Shown: positions 35,269 through 44,879, counted from the first letter of the stretch. The stretch is 64,000 nucleotides of DNA from Ramlibacter aurantiacus (GCF_016722895.1 NZ_JAEQNA010000012.1:1-64000), one strand, 5' to 3'. Notes: a model not told the origin generated them from the letters alone. Translations and numbers: made by a program.

Positions 35269-36228
35269 TCACAGGTCGGCCAGGGCGCGCAGGTGCGCCT
35301 CGACGCTGGTACCCAGGGCCTGCAGGTCGTAGCCGCCTTCCAGGCACGAGACGATGCGGCCTCGGGCGTGGCGCAGCGCCACGTCGCGCACGCGCTCGGT
35401 GATCCAGCGGTAGTCGTCCTCGACCAGCCCCAGTTGCCCGAGCTCGTCGTCACGGTGCGCGTCGAAACCGGCGCTGATGAACACCATCTCGGGCCTGAAG
35501 CTCTCCAGCCGGGGCAGCCACAGCCGCTCCACCCGTTCACGCACGGCCGGACCACGGGTATAGGCGGGCACCGGCACGTTGAGCATGTTGCCGGCCCGCG
35601 GCGGATCGCCGCTGAACGGATACAGGCCCTGCTGGAAGATGCCCACCATCAGCACGCGTTCGTCGCCGGCCAGGATGTCCTCGGTGCCGTTGCCGTGGTG
35701 CACGTCGAAATCGACCACGGCCACGCGGGACAGGCCGTGCCGATCCAGCGCATGCCGCGCGGCGATGGCGACGTTGTTGAAGAAGCAGAAACCCATGGCC
35801 CGGTCGCGGCAGGCGTGGTGGCCCGGCGGTCGCACGGCGCAGAACGCATTGGCCAGCTCGCCTGCCATCACCGCGTCGGTGGCGGCCACCGCCGCCCCAG
35901 CCGCGCGCAGCGCCGCCGTCCAGGTGTGCGCGTTCAGCGCGGTGTCGGGATCGATGTGCGCATAGGCCGGTCCGCCGGCCTGGCACTGTTCCTCGAGTTC
36001 GGCCTGCAGCCCGCGCAGGGCCGCGGCGTGCAGGCGGTCGTGGGCGAGTTCGATGTCGGCCAGCGAGGCGAGCGGCGCCTCGCGCCGCTCCAGCACGTCG
36101 GCCAGTCCGCAGGCCAGCAGGCGGTCCTCGATGGCGTCGAGGCGTTCGGGGCACTCGGGATGACCGGGCCCCATTTCGTGGCGGCGGCAGTCGGTATGCG
36201 TGAAAAACCCGGTGCTGTGGGCTGGCAT
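35269..36228 (-). CDS. Histone deacetylase-like amidohydrolase (319 aa)
   Basis: Class II HDAC fold typical of bacterial acetylpolyamine and deacetylase enzymes: the catalytic RPPGHHACRDRAMGFCFFNN, the zinc ligands in VVDFDVHHGNGTEDI, and SAGFDAHRDD. All catalytic residues are present, so it should be an active zinc hydrolase. ATG 36228 is preferred over ATG 36282, which would overlap the divergent moxR start. It is followed, with coupling, by the MscS channel gene. The substrate is unknown. Confidence 0.9.
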   Translation of the reverse strand: MPAHSTGFFTHTDCRRHEMGPGHPECPERLDAIEDRLLACGLADVLERREAPLASLADIELAHDRLHAAALRGLQAELEEQCQAGGPAYAHIDPDTALNAHTWTAALRAAGAAVAATDAVMAGELANAFCAVRPPGHHACRDRAMGFCFFNNVAIAARHALDRHGLSRVAVVDFDVHHGNGTEDILAGDERVLMVGIFQQGLYPFSGDPPRAGNMLNVPVPAYTRGPAVRERVERLWLPRLESFRPEMVFISAGFDAHRDDELGQLGLVEDDYRWITERVRDVALRHARGRIVSCLEGGYDLQALGTSVEAHLRALADL

Positions 36229-36280
36229 GGTCGAACGGCTCGGGAGAGGCGGTAGGGATTCGGTGATAACGTCGTGCTCC

Positions 36281-37201
36281 ATGCAAGCACAACGACAGCT
36301 GGCGACTCTGCTCGATCAGCTTAACACGGTGATCGTGGGCAAATCGGTCCAGGTCCGCGACTGCGTGGCCTGCCTGCTGGCCGGCGGACACCTGCTGATC
36401 GAGGACGTGCCGGGCGTCGGCAAGACCACCCTCGCGCATGCCCTGGCCCGCGCCTTCGGGCTGCAGTTCTCGCGCGTGCAGTTCACGGCCGACCTCATGC
36501 CCAGCGACCTGTCGGGCGTCTCGGTCTACGACCGCGGCAAGGAAGACTTCGTCTTCCACCCGGGACCGGTGTTCGCGCAGGTGCTGCTGGCCGACGAGAT
36601 CAATCGCGCCAGCCCCAAGACCCAGAGCGCGCTGCTCGAAGCGATGGAGGAACACCAGGTCACCATCGAGGGCGAAACCCGTCCGCTGCCCCGGCCCTTC
36701 TTCGTCATCGCCACGCAGAACCCGCTGGACCAGCTCGGCACCTTCGGCCTGCCCGAGTCGCAACTCGACCGCTTCCTGATGCGCATCTCGCTGGGCTATC
36801 CCGACCGTGCCGCCGAGCGCGAGCTGCTGCGCGGGCAAGACCGTCGCGAGATGGTCATGCAGCTGTCCGCGGCGCTCACCCCCGGGGCGCTGGACGACCT
36901 CCAGCGCCAGGTGCAGCAGGTGCACGCCGCCGATCCGCTGCTCGATTACGTGCAGGACCTGGTGGCCGCCACGCGATCGGGCCGCTGGTTCCTGCAGGGG
37001 CTCTCGCCCCGCGCCGCGATCGCCGTGGTGCGGGTCGCCAAGGCCCAGGCCCTGCTCGGCGGGCGCGACTACGTATCGCCCGACGACGTGCAGGCCATCC
37101 TGCCGCAGACGGTTGGCCATCGACTGGTGCCCGTGGGCTCGGCCGGCCGGGGTCCGGTCGAACAGGTGCGCGCCATGCTGGAGGACGTGCCGCTGCCGTG
37201 A
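36281..37201 (+). CDS. moxR: MoxR family AAA ATPase (306 aa)
   Basis: MoxR proper: LIEDVPGVGKTTLAHALA (Walker A), LLADEINRASPKTQSALLEAMEE (Walker B), FVIATQNPLDQLGTFGLPESQLDRF (sensor 1) and the lid LSPRAAIAVVRVAKA. These ATPases act as chaperones or metal-insertion helpers for neighbouring VWA or DUF58 proteins. Its stop overlaps the GTG of the DUF58 gene by four bases. It is divergent from the deacetylase. Confidence 0.95.
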   Translation: MQAQRQLATLLDQLNTVIVGKSVQVRDCVACLLAGGHLLIEDVPGVGKTTLAHALARAFGLQFSRVQFTADLMPSDLSGVSVYDRGKEDFVFHPGPVFAQVLLADEINRASPKTQSALLEAMEEHQVTIEGETRPLPRPFFVIATQNPLDQLGTFGLPESQLDRFLMRISLGYPDRAAERELLRGQDRREMVMQLSAALTPGALDDLQRQVQQVHAADPLLDYVQDLVAATRSGRWFLQGLSPRAAIAVVRVAKAQALLGGRDYVSPDDVQAILPQTVGHRLVPVGSAGRGPVEQVRAMLEDVPLP

Positions 37202-38157
37202 CGCCGACCCGCGTGCGGCAGCGCCTGCGCAGCTGGTGGCTTGCGCGCCTGCCGGTGACCGACACCCTGGCGCTGACCCAGCGCCGGGTCTACATCCTGC
37301 CCACCCGCGCCGGCTGGTTGCTGGGGGGCACGCTGCTGGTGTTGCTGATCGCCTCCATCAACTACCAGCTCAATCTCGGATACCTGCTCACCTTCCTGCT
37401 GGCCGGCAGCGCCCTGGTGGGCATGCACCTGAGCCACGGCACGCTGCGCGGCCTGCGCCTGAACCTGGAGCCGCCGCAAGCGCAGTTCGCCGGTGCCAGC
37501 GCCGAGCTGCGGGTGGTGATCGCCAACGATGGCCGCTCGGCCCGGCACGGCATCGGCGTGGCGGTGCACGAGGCGCCCGACGGCCAGCAATGGGCCTGGT
37601 GCGACGTTCCGGCACAGGGCAGCAGCACCGTCTGCGTCGCCTTCCAGCCGGCGCGGCGCGGGCTGCACCGGGTGCCTGCGCTGACCGCGGAGACCCGCTA
37701 CCCGCTGGGCACCTTCCGGGTCTGGACGGTTTGGCAACCGGCCGCGCGGGTGCTGGTGTGGCCGGCTCCTGAATTGGCGCCGCCGCCGCTGCCGCCCGCG
37801 CAGGCCCGTGCGGGCCACGGGAGCGCCCGCGCCGCCGCCGGCCGGGAATTCGAAGGCGTGCGCGCCTACCGCCGGGGCGACGCGCTCCGGCAGGTGGTGT
37901 GGAAGAAGTCGGCGCGCAGCACCGAGCTGGTCAGCCGCGACCACGAGCAGGCGCGCCGACCCGAGCTGTGGCTGGACCATGCGCTGGCAGGTTCCGGCAA
38001 CCTGGAGCAGCGGCTGTCGCGGCTGGCCGCCTGGGTGCTGCAGGCCGACCGCCTCGGGGCCGAGTACGGCCTGCGCGTGCCGGGCCAGCAGGTTCGGCCC
38101 GGCAACGGCGAGGCCCACAAGCGGCATTGCCTGGAGGTGCTGGCGCTGTGCGGGTGA
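37198..38157 (+). CDS. DUF58 family membrane protein (319 aa)
   Basis: Two adjacent membrane helices (about 40-80) are followed by a beta-rich region and the DUF58 signature GREFEGVRAYRRGDALRQVVWKKSARS. The start is GTG 37198, overlapping the moxR stop. DUF58 proteins are partners of MoxR ATPases and are often linked to cell envelope functions. It overlaps the next gene by four bases (GTGA). Confidence 0.9.
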   Translation: MTPTRVRQRLRSWWLARLPVTDTLALTQRRVYILPTRAGWLLGGTLLVLLIASINYQLNLGYLLTFLLAGSALVGMHLSHGTLRGLRLNLEPPQAQFAGASAELRVVIANDGRSARHGIGVAVHEAPDGQQWAWCDVPAQGSSTVCVAFQPARRGLHRVPALTAETRYPLGTFRVWTVWQPAARVLVWPAPELAPPPLPPAQARAGHGSARAAAGREFEGVRAYRRGDALRQVVWKKSARSTELVSRDHEQARRPELWLDHALAGSGNLEQRLSRLAAWVLQADRLGAEYGLRVPGQQVRPGNGEAHKRHCLEVLALCG

Positions 38158-40205
38158 ACACGCTTCGCAGCCGCATCGGCGCCCTGCCCCGCGAGGGCCG
38201 CGATGCCATCTTCCTGCTGATCGCGATCGCCTGGATCGTGCTGCCATTGACGCCGCACCTGCCGCTGTGGTGCAGCGCGCTGGTGGCCGCGGTGCTGGCG
38301 TGGCGCGGCCGGCTCGCCTGGCGCGGGCTGCCGCTGCCGCGCGCGCGTTGGGTGCTGGCCCTGCTCGCGCTCGGAGCCGTGGGCACCTTCGCCAGCCACG
38401 GCACGCTGCTCGGACGCGACGCCGGGGTGACGCTGGTGGTGGTGCTGCTGGCACTCAAGACGCTGGAGCTGCGGGCCCGGCGCGATGCCTTCGTGATCTT
38501 CTTCCTGGGCTTCTTCACCCTGGTCACCTACTTCTTCTATTCGCAGTCGCTGGCCGTCGCCGGCGCGATGCTGGTCGGGCTGATGGCGCTCCTCACGGCG
38601 CTGGTCAACGCCCATCTGCCGGTCGGGCGCCCACCCCTGCGCCAGTCGGCCGCGACGGCGGGGAGGATGGTGCTGCTCGGTGCGCCGGTGATGGCCGTGC
38701 TCTTCGTGCTGTTCCCGCGGCTGACTCCGCTGTGGGGCTTGCCCGCGGACGCGCTGACCGGCCGCAGCGGGCTGAGCGCCCAGATGGAGGTGGGCAACGT
38801 CGCCCGGCTGGCGCTGGACGAGAGCATCGCCCTGCGCGTGCGCTTCGAAAACGACCAGGTGCCGCCGCGTTCGCAGCTGTATTTCCGCGGGCCGGTGCTG
38901 GGCCGCTTCGACGGCCGCAGCTGGCGCCCGCTGTACCCGCGCCCGGCCATCCTGCCGCGGCAGCTGATGGAGCGGCGTGCACCGCTCCAGCTGCAGGGTG
39001 AGCCGGTGCGCTACCGCGTCACGCTCGAGCCGCACAACCGCCCCTGGCTGCTGACGCTGGACGTGGCGGGCCAGGCGCCCGAGGTGGCCGATGCCGAGGC
39101 GATCGGCACGCCCGAATTGCAGTGGCTGCTGGCGCGTCCCGTCACCGACCTGCTGCGCTACGACGCGCAGAGCCACCTGCAATGGACACAGGGCCCGCTG
39201 GCCAGCGCCGCCGCCCTGCCCTGGGAATACCGGGAGTTGCCGCCGGGGTCCAACCCCCGGACGCTGGAACTCGGCGCCGAACTGATGCGGCAGGCCGCCC
39301 CGCAAGACAAGGCGGCGCTCGTGCAAGCCGCACTGCAGCGCCTGCGCACCGGCGGATACCGCTACACGCTGGAGCCAGGCCTCTACGGCACGGACAGCGC
39401 CGACGAATTCTGGTTCGACCGCAAGGAAGGCTTTTGCGAGCACATCGCGTCCGCCTTCGTGGTGCTGATGCGGGCAATGGACATTCCGTCGCGCATCGTG
39501 ACCGGCTACCAGGGCGGTGAGCGCAACCCCATCGACGGGTGGTGGGTGGTGCGCCAATCCGACGCGCACGCCTGGACCGAGGTCTGGCTGCAGGGCCAGG
39601 GTTGGGTGCGGATCGACCCGACCTCGTCGGTGGCACCAGGCCGGATCGGCTCGTTCCAGCGGCTGCAACCGCCGCCCGGCGTGCTGGCCAACACCATGGC
39701 GGCCGTGAGCCCCACGCTGGCCGCGCACCTGCGTTCGGTGTGGGAGGCGGTGAACAACGCCTGGAACCAGCGCGTGCTGAACTACACGCAGAGCCGCCAG
39801 CTTGCGCTGCTGCGCCAGCTCGGGTTCGAATCACCCGACTGGAAGGACTTGGCCGCCCTGCTCGCCTGGGTCATCGCCGCGGCAGCAACGGCAGGCGGTG
39901 CCTGGAGCCTGTGGGAGCGACGCCGGCAAGACCCGTGGCTGCGATTGCTGGCGCGTGCCCGCCAGCGCCTGGAAAAGAGCGGCCTGCCGTTGCCCGCCAC
40001 CCACGGACCGCGGCAACTCGCCACGGCGGCCCTGGCGCACTTCGGTGCGGACGCCCAGGCCTTGGCAGACTGGCTGCTGCGCCTGGAGGCCCAGCGCTAT
40101 GCGCGTTCACCGCAGCTGCCCTTGGCCACGCTGCGGCGACAATTCGACCACCTGCCCTGGCCTTCCTCGCACCCGCCCGCCCAACTCCAGCCACGCCACT
40201 CCTGA
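38154..40205 (+). CDS. TgpA-like membrane transglutaminase (DUF3488/DUF4129, 683 aa)
   Basis: The N-terminal membrane domain (about six helices, residues 15-190) is DUF3488; then the transglutaminase core has the catalytic Cys in FWFDRKEGFCEHIASAF, the His in SDAHAWTEVWL and the Asp in GWVRIDPTSS. A membrane helix near 570 precedes a C-terminal DUF4129-like region. It resembles Pseudomonas TgpA, an essential membrane protein with periplasmic transglutaminase domain. GTG 38154 overlaps the DUF58 stop; GTG 38148 is also possible. It is the third gene of the MoxR-DUF58-TgpA set. Confidence 0.9.
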   Translation: MNTLRSRIGALPREGRDAIFLLIAIAWIVLPLTPHLPLWCSALVAAVLAWRGRLAWRGLPLPRARWVLALLALGAVGTFASHGTLLGRDAGVTLVVVLLALKTLELRARRDAFVIFFLGFFTLVTYFFYSQSLAVAGAMLVGLMALLTALVNAHLPVGRPPLRQSAATAGRMVLLGAPVMAVLFVLFPRLTPLWGLPADALTGRSGLSAQMEVGNVARLALDESIALRVRFENDQVPPRSQLYFRGPVLGRFDGRSWRPLYPRPAILPRQLMERRAPLQLQGEPVRYRVTLEPHNRPWLLTLDVAGQAPEVADAEAIGTPELQWLLARPVTDLLRYDAQSHLQWTQGPLASAAALPWEYRELPPGSNPRTLELGAELMRQAAPQDKAALVQAALQRLRTGGYRYTLEPGLYGTDSADEFWFDRKEGFCEHIASAFVVLMRAMDIPSRIVTGYQGGERNPIDGWWVVRQSDAHAWTEVWLQGQGWVRIDPTSSVAPGRIGSFQRLQPPPGVLANTMAAVSPTLAAHLRSVWEAVNNAWNQRVLNYTQSRQLALLRQLGFESPDWKDLAALLAWVIAAAATAGGAWSLWERRRQDPWLRLLARARQRLEKSGLPLPATHGPRQLATAALAHFGADAQALADWLLRLEAQRYARSPQLPLATLRRQFDHLPWPSSHPPAQLQPRHS

Positions 40206-40213
40206 AGGCACCC

Positions 40214-41365
40214 ATGTCGTACCCCGTCGTCTTCGGCCTGCTCCTGGCCGCCGCGCTGGCGCTGCCGCTCCATGCGAGCGCCGGCACGCATTCCCAGACC
40301 CGCAAGAAGGCCGCTCCTGCCGCCGCGCAGAAGGCGAAGAAGTCGGCGATCAAGAAGACGTCGGTGCGCAAGGTCCGCAGCGCACCGGCTTCGCGCCAGG
40401 GGCTGCCCTATGCCGACCATCCTGAAGCCATGCGCTTTGCCGACGAAGTGGCCGAGCGCCGGGGGCTCGATCCGGCATGGACCCGCCGCGCCATCGGGCA
40501 GGCGCAGCAACTGCCACTGGTGCAGCGGCTGATGCAGCCGGCGCAGCCCGGCACGCGCAAGAACTGGGCGATCTATCGCAGCCGCTTCATCGACAACTTC
40601 CGCATCAACGCCGGCCTGCGCTTCTGGCAGGAGAACGAGAGCTGGCTGGCCAAGGCCGAGCGCGAGCACGGGGTGCCCGCGGAAATCATCGCCGGGATCA
40701 TCGGCGTGGAGACCATCTATGGCCGGCAGATGGGGGACTTCCGCGTCATCGATGCCCTGAGCACCCTCGCCTTCAACCACCCCGAGAACCATCCCCGGGC
40801 CGCCGAGCGCGCCGCGTACTTCAGGGGCGAGCTGGAGCAGTTCCTGTCCACCCAGCACCGGCGCAGCCTCGATCCGCTGGAGCCGCTGGGCAGTTTCGCC
40901 GGCGCCACGGGCATGCCGCAGTTCATGCCGAGCAGCTGGGTCAAATGGGCGGTGGACTTCGACGGCGACGGCCGCATCGACCTGCGCAACAGCGCCGCCG
41001 ACGCCATCGGCTCGGTGGCCAACTACCTCAAGGGCTATGGCTGGCAGACCGGCATGCCCACCCATTACCCGGTGCGGTTCGACGCCGAGACGGTGGACAT
41101 GGACACGCTGCTCGCGCCCGACATCCTGCCCACCTTCAGCGCCGCCAGCTTCCAGGCCAAGGGCGCGCTGCTCGACGGCGCGGCCGCCGGACATGCGGGG
41201 CCGCTGGCGCTGGTGGAACTGGAAAACGGCGACGGCCCCAGCAGCTACGTGGCCGGCACGGAGAACTTCTACGTCGTCACACGCTACAACCACTCGAGCT
41301 ACTACGCGATGGCGGTGATCGAGCTGGGGCGCGCCGTGCGCGAGGCGGTGGAGCGCCAGCCGTAG
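40214..41365 (+). CDS. mltB: Lytic murein transglycosylase B (383 aa)
   Basis: SLT_2/MltB family: a signal peptide (cut near ASA-G at residue 24), a Lys/Ala-rich linker (30-60), then AEREHGVPAEIIAGIIGVETIYG with the catalytic Glu at residue 166, followed by ALSTLAFNHP and SFAGATGMPQFMPSSW. It cleaves peptidoglycan glycan strands in the periplasm to form anhydromuropeptides. There is no lipobox, so it is soluble or surface-associated. It starts eight bases after the TgpA-like gene, probably in the same operon. Confidence 0.95.
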   Translation: MSYPVVFGLLLAAALALPLHASAGTHSQTRKKAAPAAAQKAKKSAIKKTSVRKVRSAPASRQGLPYADHPEAMRFADEVAERRGLDPAWTRRAIGQAQQLPLVQRLMQPAQPGTRKNWAIYRSRFIDNFRINAGLRFWQENESWLAKAEREHGVPAEIIAGIIGVETIYGRQMGDFRVIDALSTLAFNHPENHPRAAERAAYFRGELEQFLSTQHRRSLDPLEPLGSFAGATGMPQFMPSSWVKWAVDFDGDGRIDLRNSAADAIGSVANYLKGYGWQTGMPTHYPVRFDAETVDMDTLLAPDILPTFSAASFQAKGALLDGAAAGHAGPLALVELENGDGPSSYVAGTENFYVVTRYNHSSYYAMAVIELGRAVREAVERQP

Positions 41366-41373
41366 CGGCTCGC

Positions 41374-42918
41374 TCAGACCTCCGGCGGCATGATGCGAAA
41401 GCTGAACCGCACGTCGCCGTCCAGCTGGCGCATGCCCTTCCGGTCCACCAGGAGCGTGTACTCGATCCGGTAGTAGCTGGCGGGATCCACGTCCATCGGC
41501 TCACCCATCACGTCGACGATCTTTCCGTCAGGCAGACGGCCCGTCATGAACGGAAAAAACAAGCTGCCGGTCGGTGTCTGCGACAACGTGACAGCAGCCA
41601 CACCGGGCTTGCGCAACTCGATGGCGAAGTGTGGGTGCGGCCTCTCCGAAGAAACCAACTTACCGCGCTTACCGTCATAGCGAACCGGGGTCGTGCGCGC
41701 AGAGTCCATCACCTTTTCCGACTCCATGAAAAATGCCTGCTGTGCGACCTGCGTCACCGCCTCGAGCAACTCACGGTCTCCTCCCAATGCCTGAAAGATC
41801 TTCTGTACGGCACCCTCGGAACGCTTGTTCATGGCAACGACCTCTTCGCCCGCGGCGCCGCGCACAGCGTAAGTTGCCCGGGGCAAGTCCTTCGCAAAGG
41901 TCGAGGCCACTTCGAACCCTTCGTGCTGCACGAGCTGCTCGGCCGTGCCGGCGGACGCTTGCGCTCCGGTTCGAATCAACTCGGTTGCTTGGGCGCTCAG
42001 CTCGCAAGCGTCCGGGGCCAGGTGGCCGAACAGATCGCGCAAGCTCCAGCAGGCGTCGATGACATCCATCGGGCTGCCGGCCGTGCTCGGGGGCTTGGCG
42101 CCGCCCGAGCCGGGCTGCCCAGCGCTTAGCGCATCGATCAGGAACCCGAGGTGGCTCCTGAGCTTCGCGGCGAACAGGATGCTTGATCTTTCGGCGTCCG
42201 ATTCGGGCGCCTTTCTGGCGACCTGGTCCAGCGCCGCGTGCAGCTGCTTCAGGCACGGGAGCGACGAGAACTCGAATGCACCCGCTGCCTTCTTGACCGC
42301 GGCTTTCAGGAGATTGGCGCGCGTGTCCAGCGTCCGGGCGGTCCTGAACAGTTCGTCCAGCTTGACCAGGTGGCGAAGGACCGCGCTGCTGGCTCGGGCA
42401 CGCTGTCCGGGGGCCTGGACTTGCCCCCCCGACTTGCGGTCTGCCTGCCCGGACCCGGATGCTGCGGCACCCAGAAGCTGCCTGACTTCGGTCGGAATGG
42501 CGCGGCCCGCACGCTCGAGGTTGGTTGCGGCGATGACCCGCTCACTGGCCCCACACTGCGCCAGCGCCGCATGCAGACGGTCCAGGCAATCGTCCGACAG
42601 CGAGGAAAGGTCCTCGACTTTTCCGATCTCCACCAGCAGGTCGATCCTCCACTCGGCGCCCAGGTGCGCAAGCTGCTCCAGGCGCGCGATGGTGGCGGCC
42701 GCCCACGCGTCGTCGACCGGGGTTGGCTGGAGCTTGGGCAACGCCGGCAGCGAAACCGCGCGATCCCTTAGCGACGCACCAGCCGCACCGGCGTGCGACA
42801 CCGGGCGCGCCGGCGCCGACTGGGCTGCCGAAGCTGTTGATGTCTTGGGCGGCGGCTTCGCCGCGGGCGCGGTTTGACTCGATATCGCACGGCGATGCGC
42901 CTTGGAACCACCTTGCAT
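41374..42918 (-). CDS. Large helical protein of unknown function, effector-like (514 aa)
   Basis: No family recognised. ATG 42918 has a good ribosome site (AAGGAG, seven bases away). Residues 1-65 are rich in Ser, Ala, Pro, Gln and Lys with no hydrophobic core, so no Sec signal but like type III secretion leaders. Residues 70-350 are mostly amphipathic helices. Residues 400-514 form a beta-rich C-terminal domain (HPHFAIELRKPGVAAVTLSQ, YYRIEYTLLVDRKG). The base composition is visibly less GC-rich than that of mltB and aroC on either side, suggesting transfer. It has no chaperone gene beside it and converges on mltB with an eight-base gap. Confidence 0.6.
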   Translation of the reverse strand: MQGGSKAHRRAISSQTAPAAKPPPKTSTASAAQSAPARPVSHAGAAGASLRDRAVSLPALPKLQPTPVDDAWAAATIARLEQLAHLGAEWRIDLLVEIGKVEDLSSLSDDCLDRLHAALAQCGASERVIAATNLERAGRAIPTEVRQLLGAAASGSGQADRKSGGQVQAPGQRARASSAVLRHLVKLDELFRTARTLDTRANLLKAAVKKAAGAFEFSSLPCLKQLHAALDQVARKAPESDAERSSILFAAKLRSHLGFLIDALSAGQPGSGGAKPPSTAGSPMDVIDACWSLRDLFGHLAPDACELSAQATELIRTGAQASAGTAEQLVQHEGFEVASTFAKDLPRATYAVRGAAGEEVVAMNKRSEGAVQKIFQALGGDRELLEAVTQVAQQAFFMESEKVMDSARTTPVRYDGKRGKLVSSERPHPHFAIELRKPGVAAVTLSQTPTGSLFFPFMTGRLPDGKIVDVMGEPMDVDPASYYRIEYTLLVDRKGMRQLDGDVRFSFRIMPPEV

Positions 42919-42997
42919 CTGGACACTCCTTCGCACAAGCCACGAAGTAGTCCCCGACCTAGAGAGCTGGTTCCGGCCCCACGCAGAGGACAAACCC

Positions 42998-43234
42998 TCA
43001 GCCGTCCCCATCGATCTCAACCAGCTTCAGCCGCGCCCCGGCCCCTGTCTTGACCTTCACGGCCGAGCGGTTGCAGCCGAAGTGGCTGGCCAGCAGGCGC
43101 ACGAGTTCGTCATTGGCCTTGCCGTCCACCGGCGGCGCCGCCACCTGGACCAGCCAGGGTTCACCATCACGACTCGGCGGCGTGAGCAGGCTGGCGCGGG
43201 CGTTGGGCTTGACCCGGACCTGCAGGATCTTCAC
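42998..43234 (-). CDS. DUF167 (YggU) family protein (78 aa)
   Basis: Small alpha/beta protein with the family wording ILQVRVKPNARAS near the start and VAAPPVDGKANDELVRLLA in the middle. The function is unknown. It starts 15 bases after aroC stops on the same strand, so both are likely transcribed together. Confidence 0.9.
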   Translation of the reverse strand: MKILQVRVKPNARASLLTPPSRDGEPWLVQVAAPPVDGKANDELVRLLASHFGCNRSAVKVKTGAGARLKLVEIDGDG

Positions 43235-43249
43235 GGGTGAGGCCGGCGC

Positions 43250-44347
43250 TCAGGGCCGTGCTCCCGGAATCGCCGCCAGCGGCGGCTGCACGTCCGCGTT
43301 CTGCGCCCGCTGGCGCAGGGCATGCTCCATCACGACCAGCGCCAGCATGGCCTCGGCGATGGGGGCGGCGCGGATGCCCACGCAGGGGTCGTGCCGCCCC
43401 TTGGTGATCACCTGGGTGGGCTGCCCCTGGATGTCGATGGTGTCGCGCGGGGTGATGATGGAACTGGTGGGCTTGATGGCGATGGAGACTTCCAGGTCCT
43501 GGCCGGTGCTGATGCCGCCCAGCACGCCACCCGCATGGTTGGTCGCAAAGCCCTCTGGCGTGAGCGAATCGCCGTGCACGCTGCCGCGCTGGGTGACCAC
43601 GCCGAAGCCGGAGCCGATCTCCACGCCCTTGACCGCATTGATGCCCATCATGGCGAAGGCGATGTCGGCATCGAGCTTGTCGAAGAGCGGCTCACCCAAA
43701 CCGGCGGGCACGCCCGATGCCATGACTCGGATGCGCGCGCCACAGGAATCGCCGCTCTTGCGCAAGGCGTCCATGTAGGCCTCCAGGTGCGAGACGTCGG
43801 CCACCGGAGCGAAGAAGGGATTGCGGGGCACGTACTCCCAGCCCTCGAAGGGAATCGGGATGTCGCCCAGTTGCTGCATGCAGCCGCGAAATTCGGTGCC
43901 ATGCGCCTGCCGCAGCCACTTCTTGGCGACGGCGCCGGCGGCCACCATGGGCGCCGTCATGCGGGCCGACGATCGGCCGCCGCCGCGTGGATCGCGCAGG
44001 CCGTACTTTTGCAGGTAGGCGTAGTCCGCATGGCCGGGGCGGAAGGTCTGGGCGATCTCGCTGTAGTCTTTGCTGCGCTGGTCGGTGTTGCGGATCAACA
44101 GACAGATGGGGGTGCCGGTGGTTCGGCCCTCGTACACGCCGGAAAGGATTTCCACCTGGTCGGCTTCCTGCCGCTGGGTCACGTGCCGGCTGGTGCCGGG
44201 ACGGCGACGGTCGAGGTCAGGCTGGATGTCGGTCGCGGCCAAGGCCATGCCAGGTGGGCAGCCATCGATCACGCAGCCGATGGCGGGGCCGTGGGATTCA
44301 CCGAAATTGGTGACAGCGAAGAGATTGCCGAAGGTGTTGCCGCTCAT
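43250..44347 (-). CDS. aroC: Chorismate synthase (365 aa)
   Basis: Last step of the shikimate pathway (EPSP to chorismate, reduced FMN-dependent). Signatures: GNTFGNLFAVTNFGESHGPAIGCVIDG (first), then RDPRGGGRSSARMTAPMVAAG (second), and the C-terminal RHDPCVGIRAAPIAEAMLALV. The length fits. It is followed by the DUF167 gene. Confidence 0.98.
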   Translation of the reverse strand: MSGNTFGNLFAVTNFGESHGPAIGCVIDGCPPGMALAATDIQPDLDRRRPGTSRHVTQRQEADQVEILSGVYEGRTTGTPICLLIRNTDQRSKDYSEIAQTFRPGHADYAYLQKYGLRDPRGGGRSSARMTAPMVAAGAVAKKWLRQAHGTEFRGCMQQLGDIPIPFEGWEYVPRNPFFAPVADVSHLEAYMDALRKSGDSCGARIRVMASGVPAGLGEPLFDKLDADIAFAMMGINAVKGVEIGSGFGVVTQRGSVHGDSLTPEGFATNHAGGVLGGISTGQDLEVSIAIKPTSSIITPRDTIDIQGQPTQVITKGRHDPCVGIRAAPIAEAMLALVVMEHALRQRAQNADVQPPLAAIPGARP

Positions 44348-44414
44348 TCCGGTTCCGTTTGCAGGCCGTTGCCGCCCCAGATCTTGGGCGGCAAGGAGCG
44401 GCGATTATCCCGCC

Positions 44415-44879
44415 TCAAAGCTGGGCAGAAGGCTGGGCGTCCTCGCTGCTGGGCCAGTCGCGGATGTACGCCTTGAGCATCCGGTTCTCGAAGTTCTGGC
44501 TGTCGACCACGGCCTTGGCCACGTCGTAGAAGCTGATCACGCCCATGAGCATGCGTCGGTCCATCACCGGCATGTAGCGCGCGTGCCGGTCCAGCATCAT
44601 GCGGCGCACCTCGTCGAGCTCGGTTTCGCTGGTGCAGGTGAGGGGGTGGTCGTCCATGGCCGATCGCACCAGCACCGAGCCCACGTTGGACTTGTGCTTG
44701 ACCATGCACTGGATCACCTCGCGGAAGGTGAGCATGCCCACCAGGTCCGCATGCTCCATCACGACCAGCGAGCCGATGTCCTTGTCCGACATGATGTCGA
44801 TGGCGCGCTCCATCGGTTCGTCGGGGCTGACCGTATAGAGCACGTTGCCCTTCACGCGCAGGATGTCGCAGACTTTCAT
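44415..44879 (-). CDS. Tandem CBS-domain protein (154 aa)
   Basis: Two CBS domains occupy residues about 5-65 and 75-130 (VSPDEPMERAIDIMSDKDIGSLVV; TELDEVRRMMLDRHARYMPV), and nothing else is attached. Such proteins bind adenosyl ligands such as AMP, ATP or SAM and act as sensors. ATG 44879 is chosen because GGAGAT lies upstream and it gives the family N-terminus; the longer open frame upstream has no support. Confidence 0.9.
   Translation of the reverse strand: MKVCDILRVKGNVLYTVSPDEPMERAIDIMSDKDIGSLVVMEHADLVGMLTFREVIQCMVKHKSNVGSVLVRSAMDDHPLTCTSETELDEVRRMMLDRHARYMPVMDRRMLMGVISFYDVAKAVVDSQNFENRMLKAYIRDWPSSEDAQPSAQL

Noticed and set aside
42969..42974. GGAACC (minus strand) upstream of the 514-residue effector-like gene, as a possible hrp box
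   Set aside because: No CCACNNA half at the required 15-16-base distance; the match to the second half is too poor to claim.
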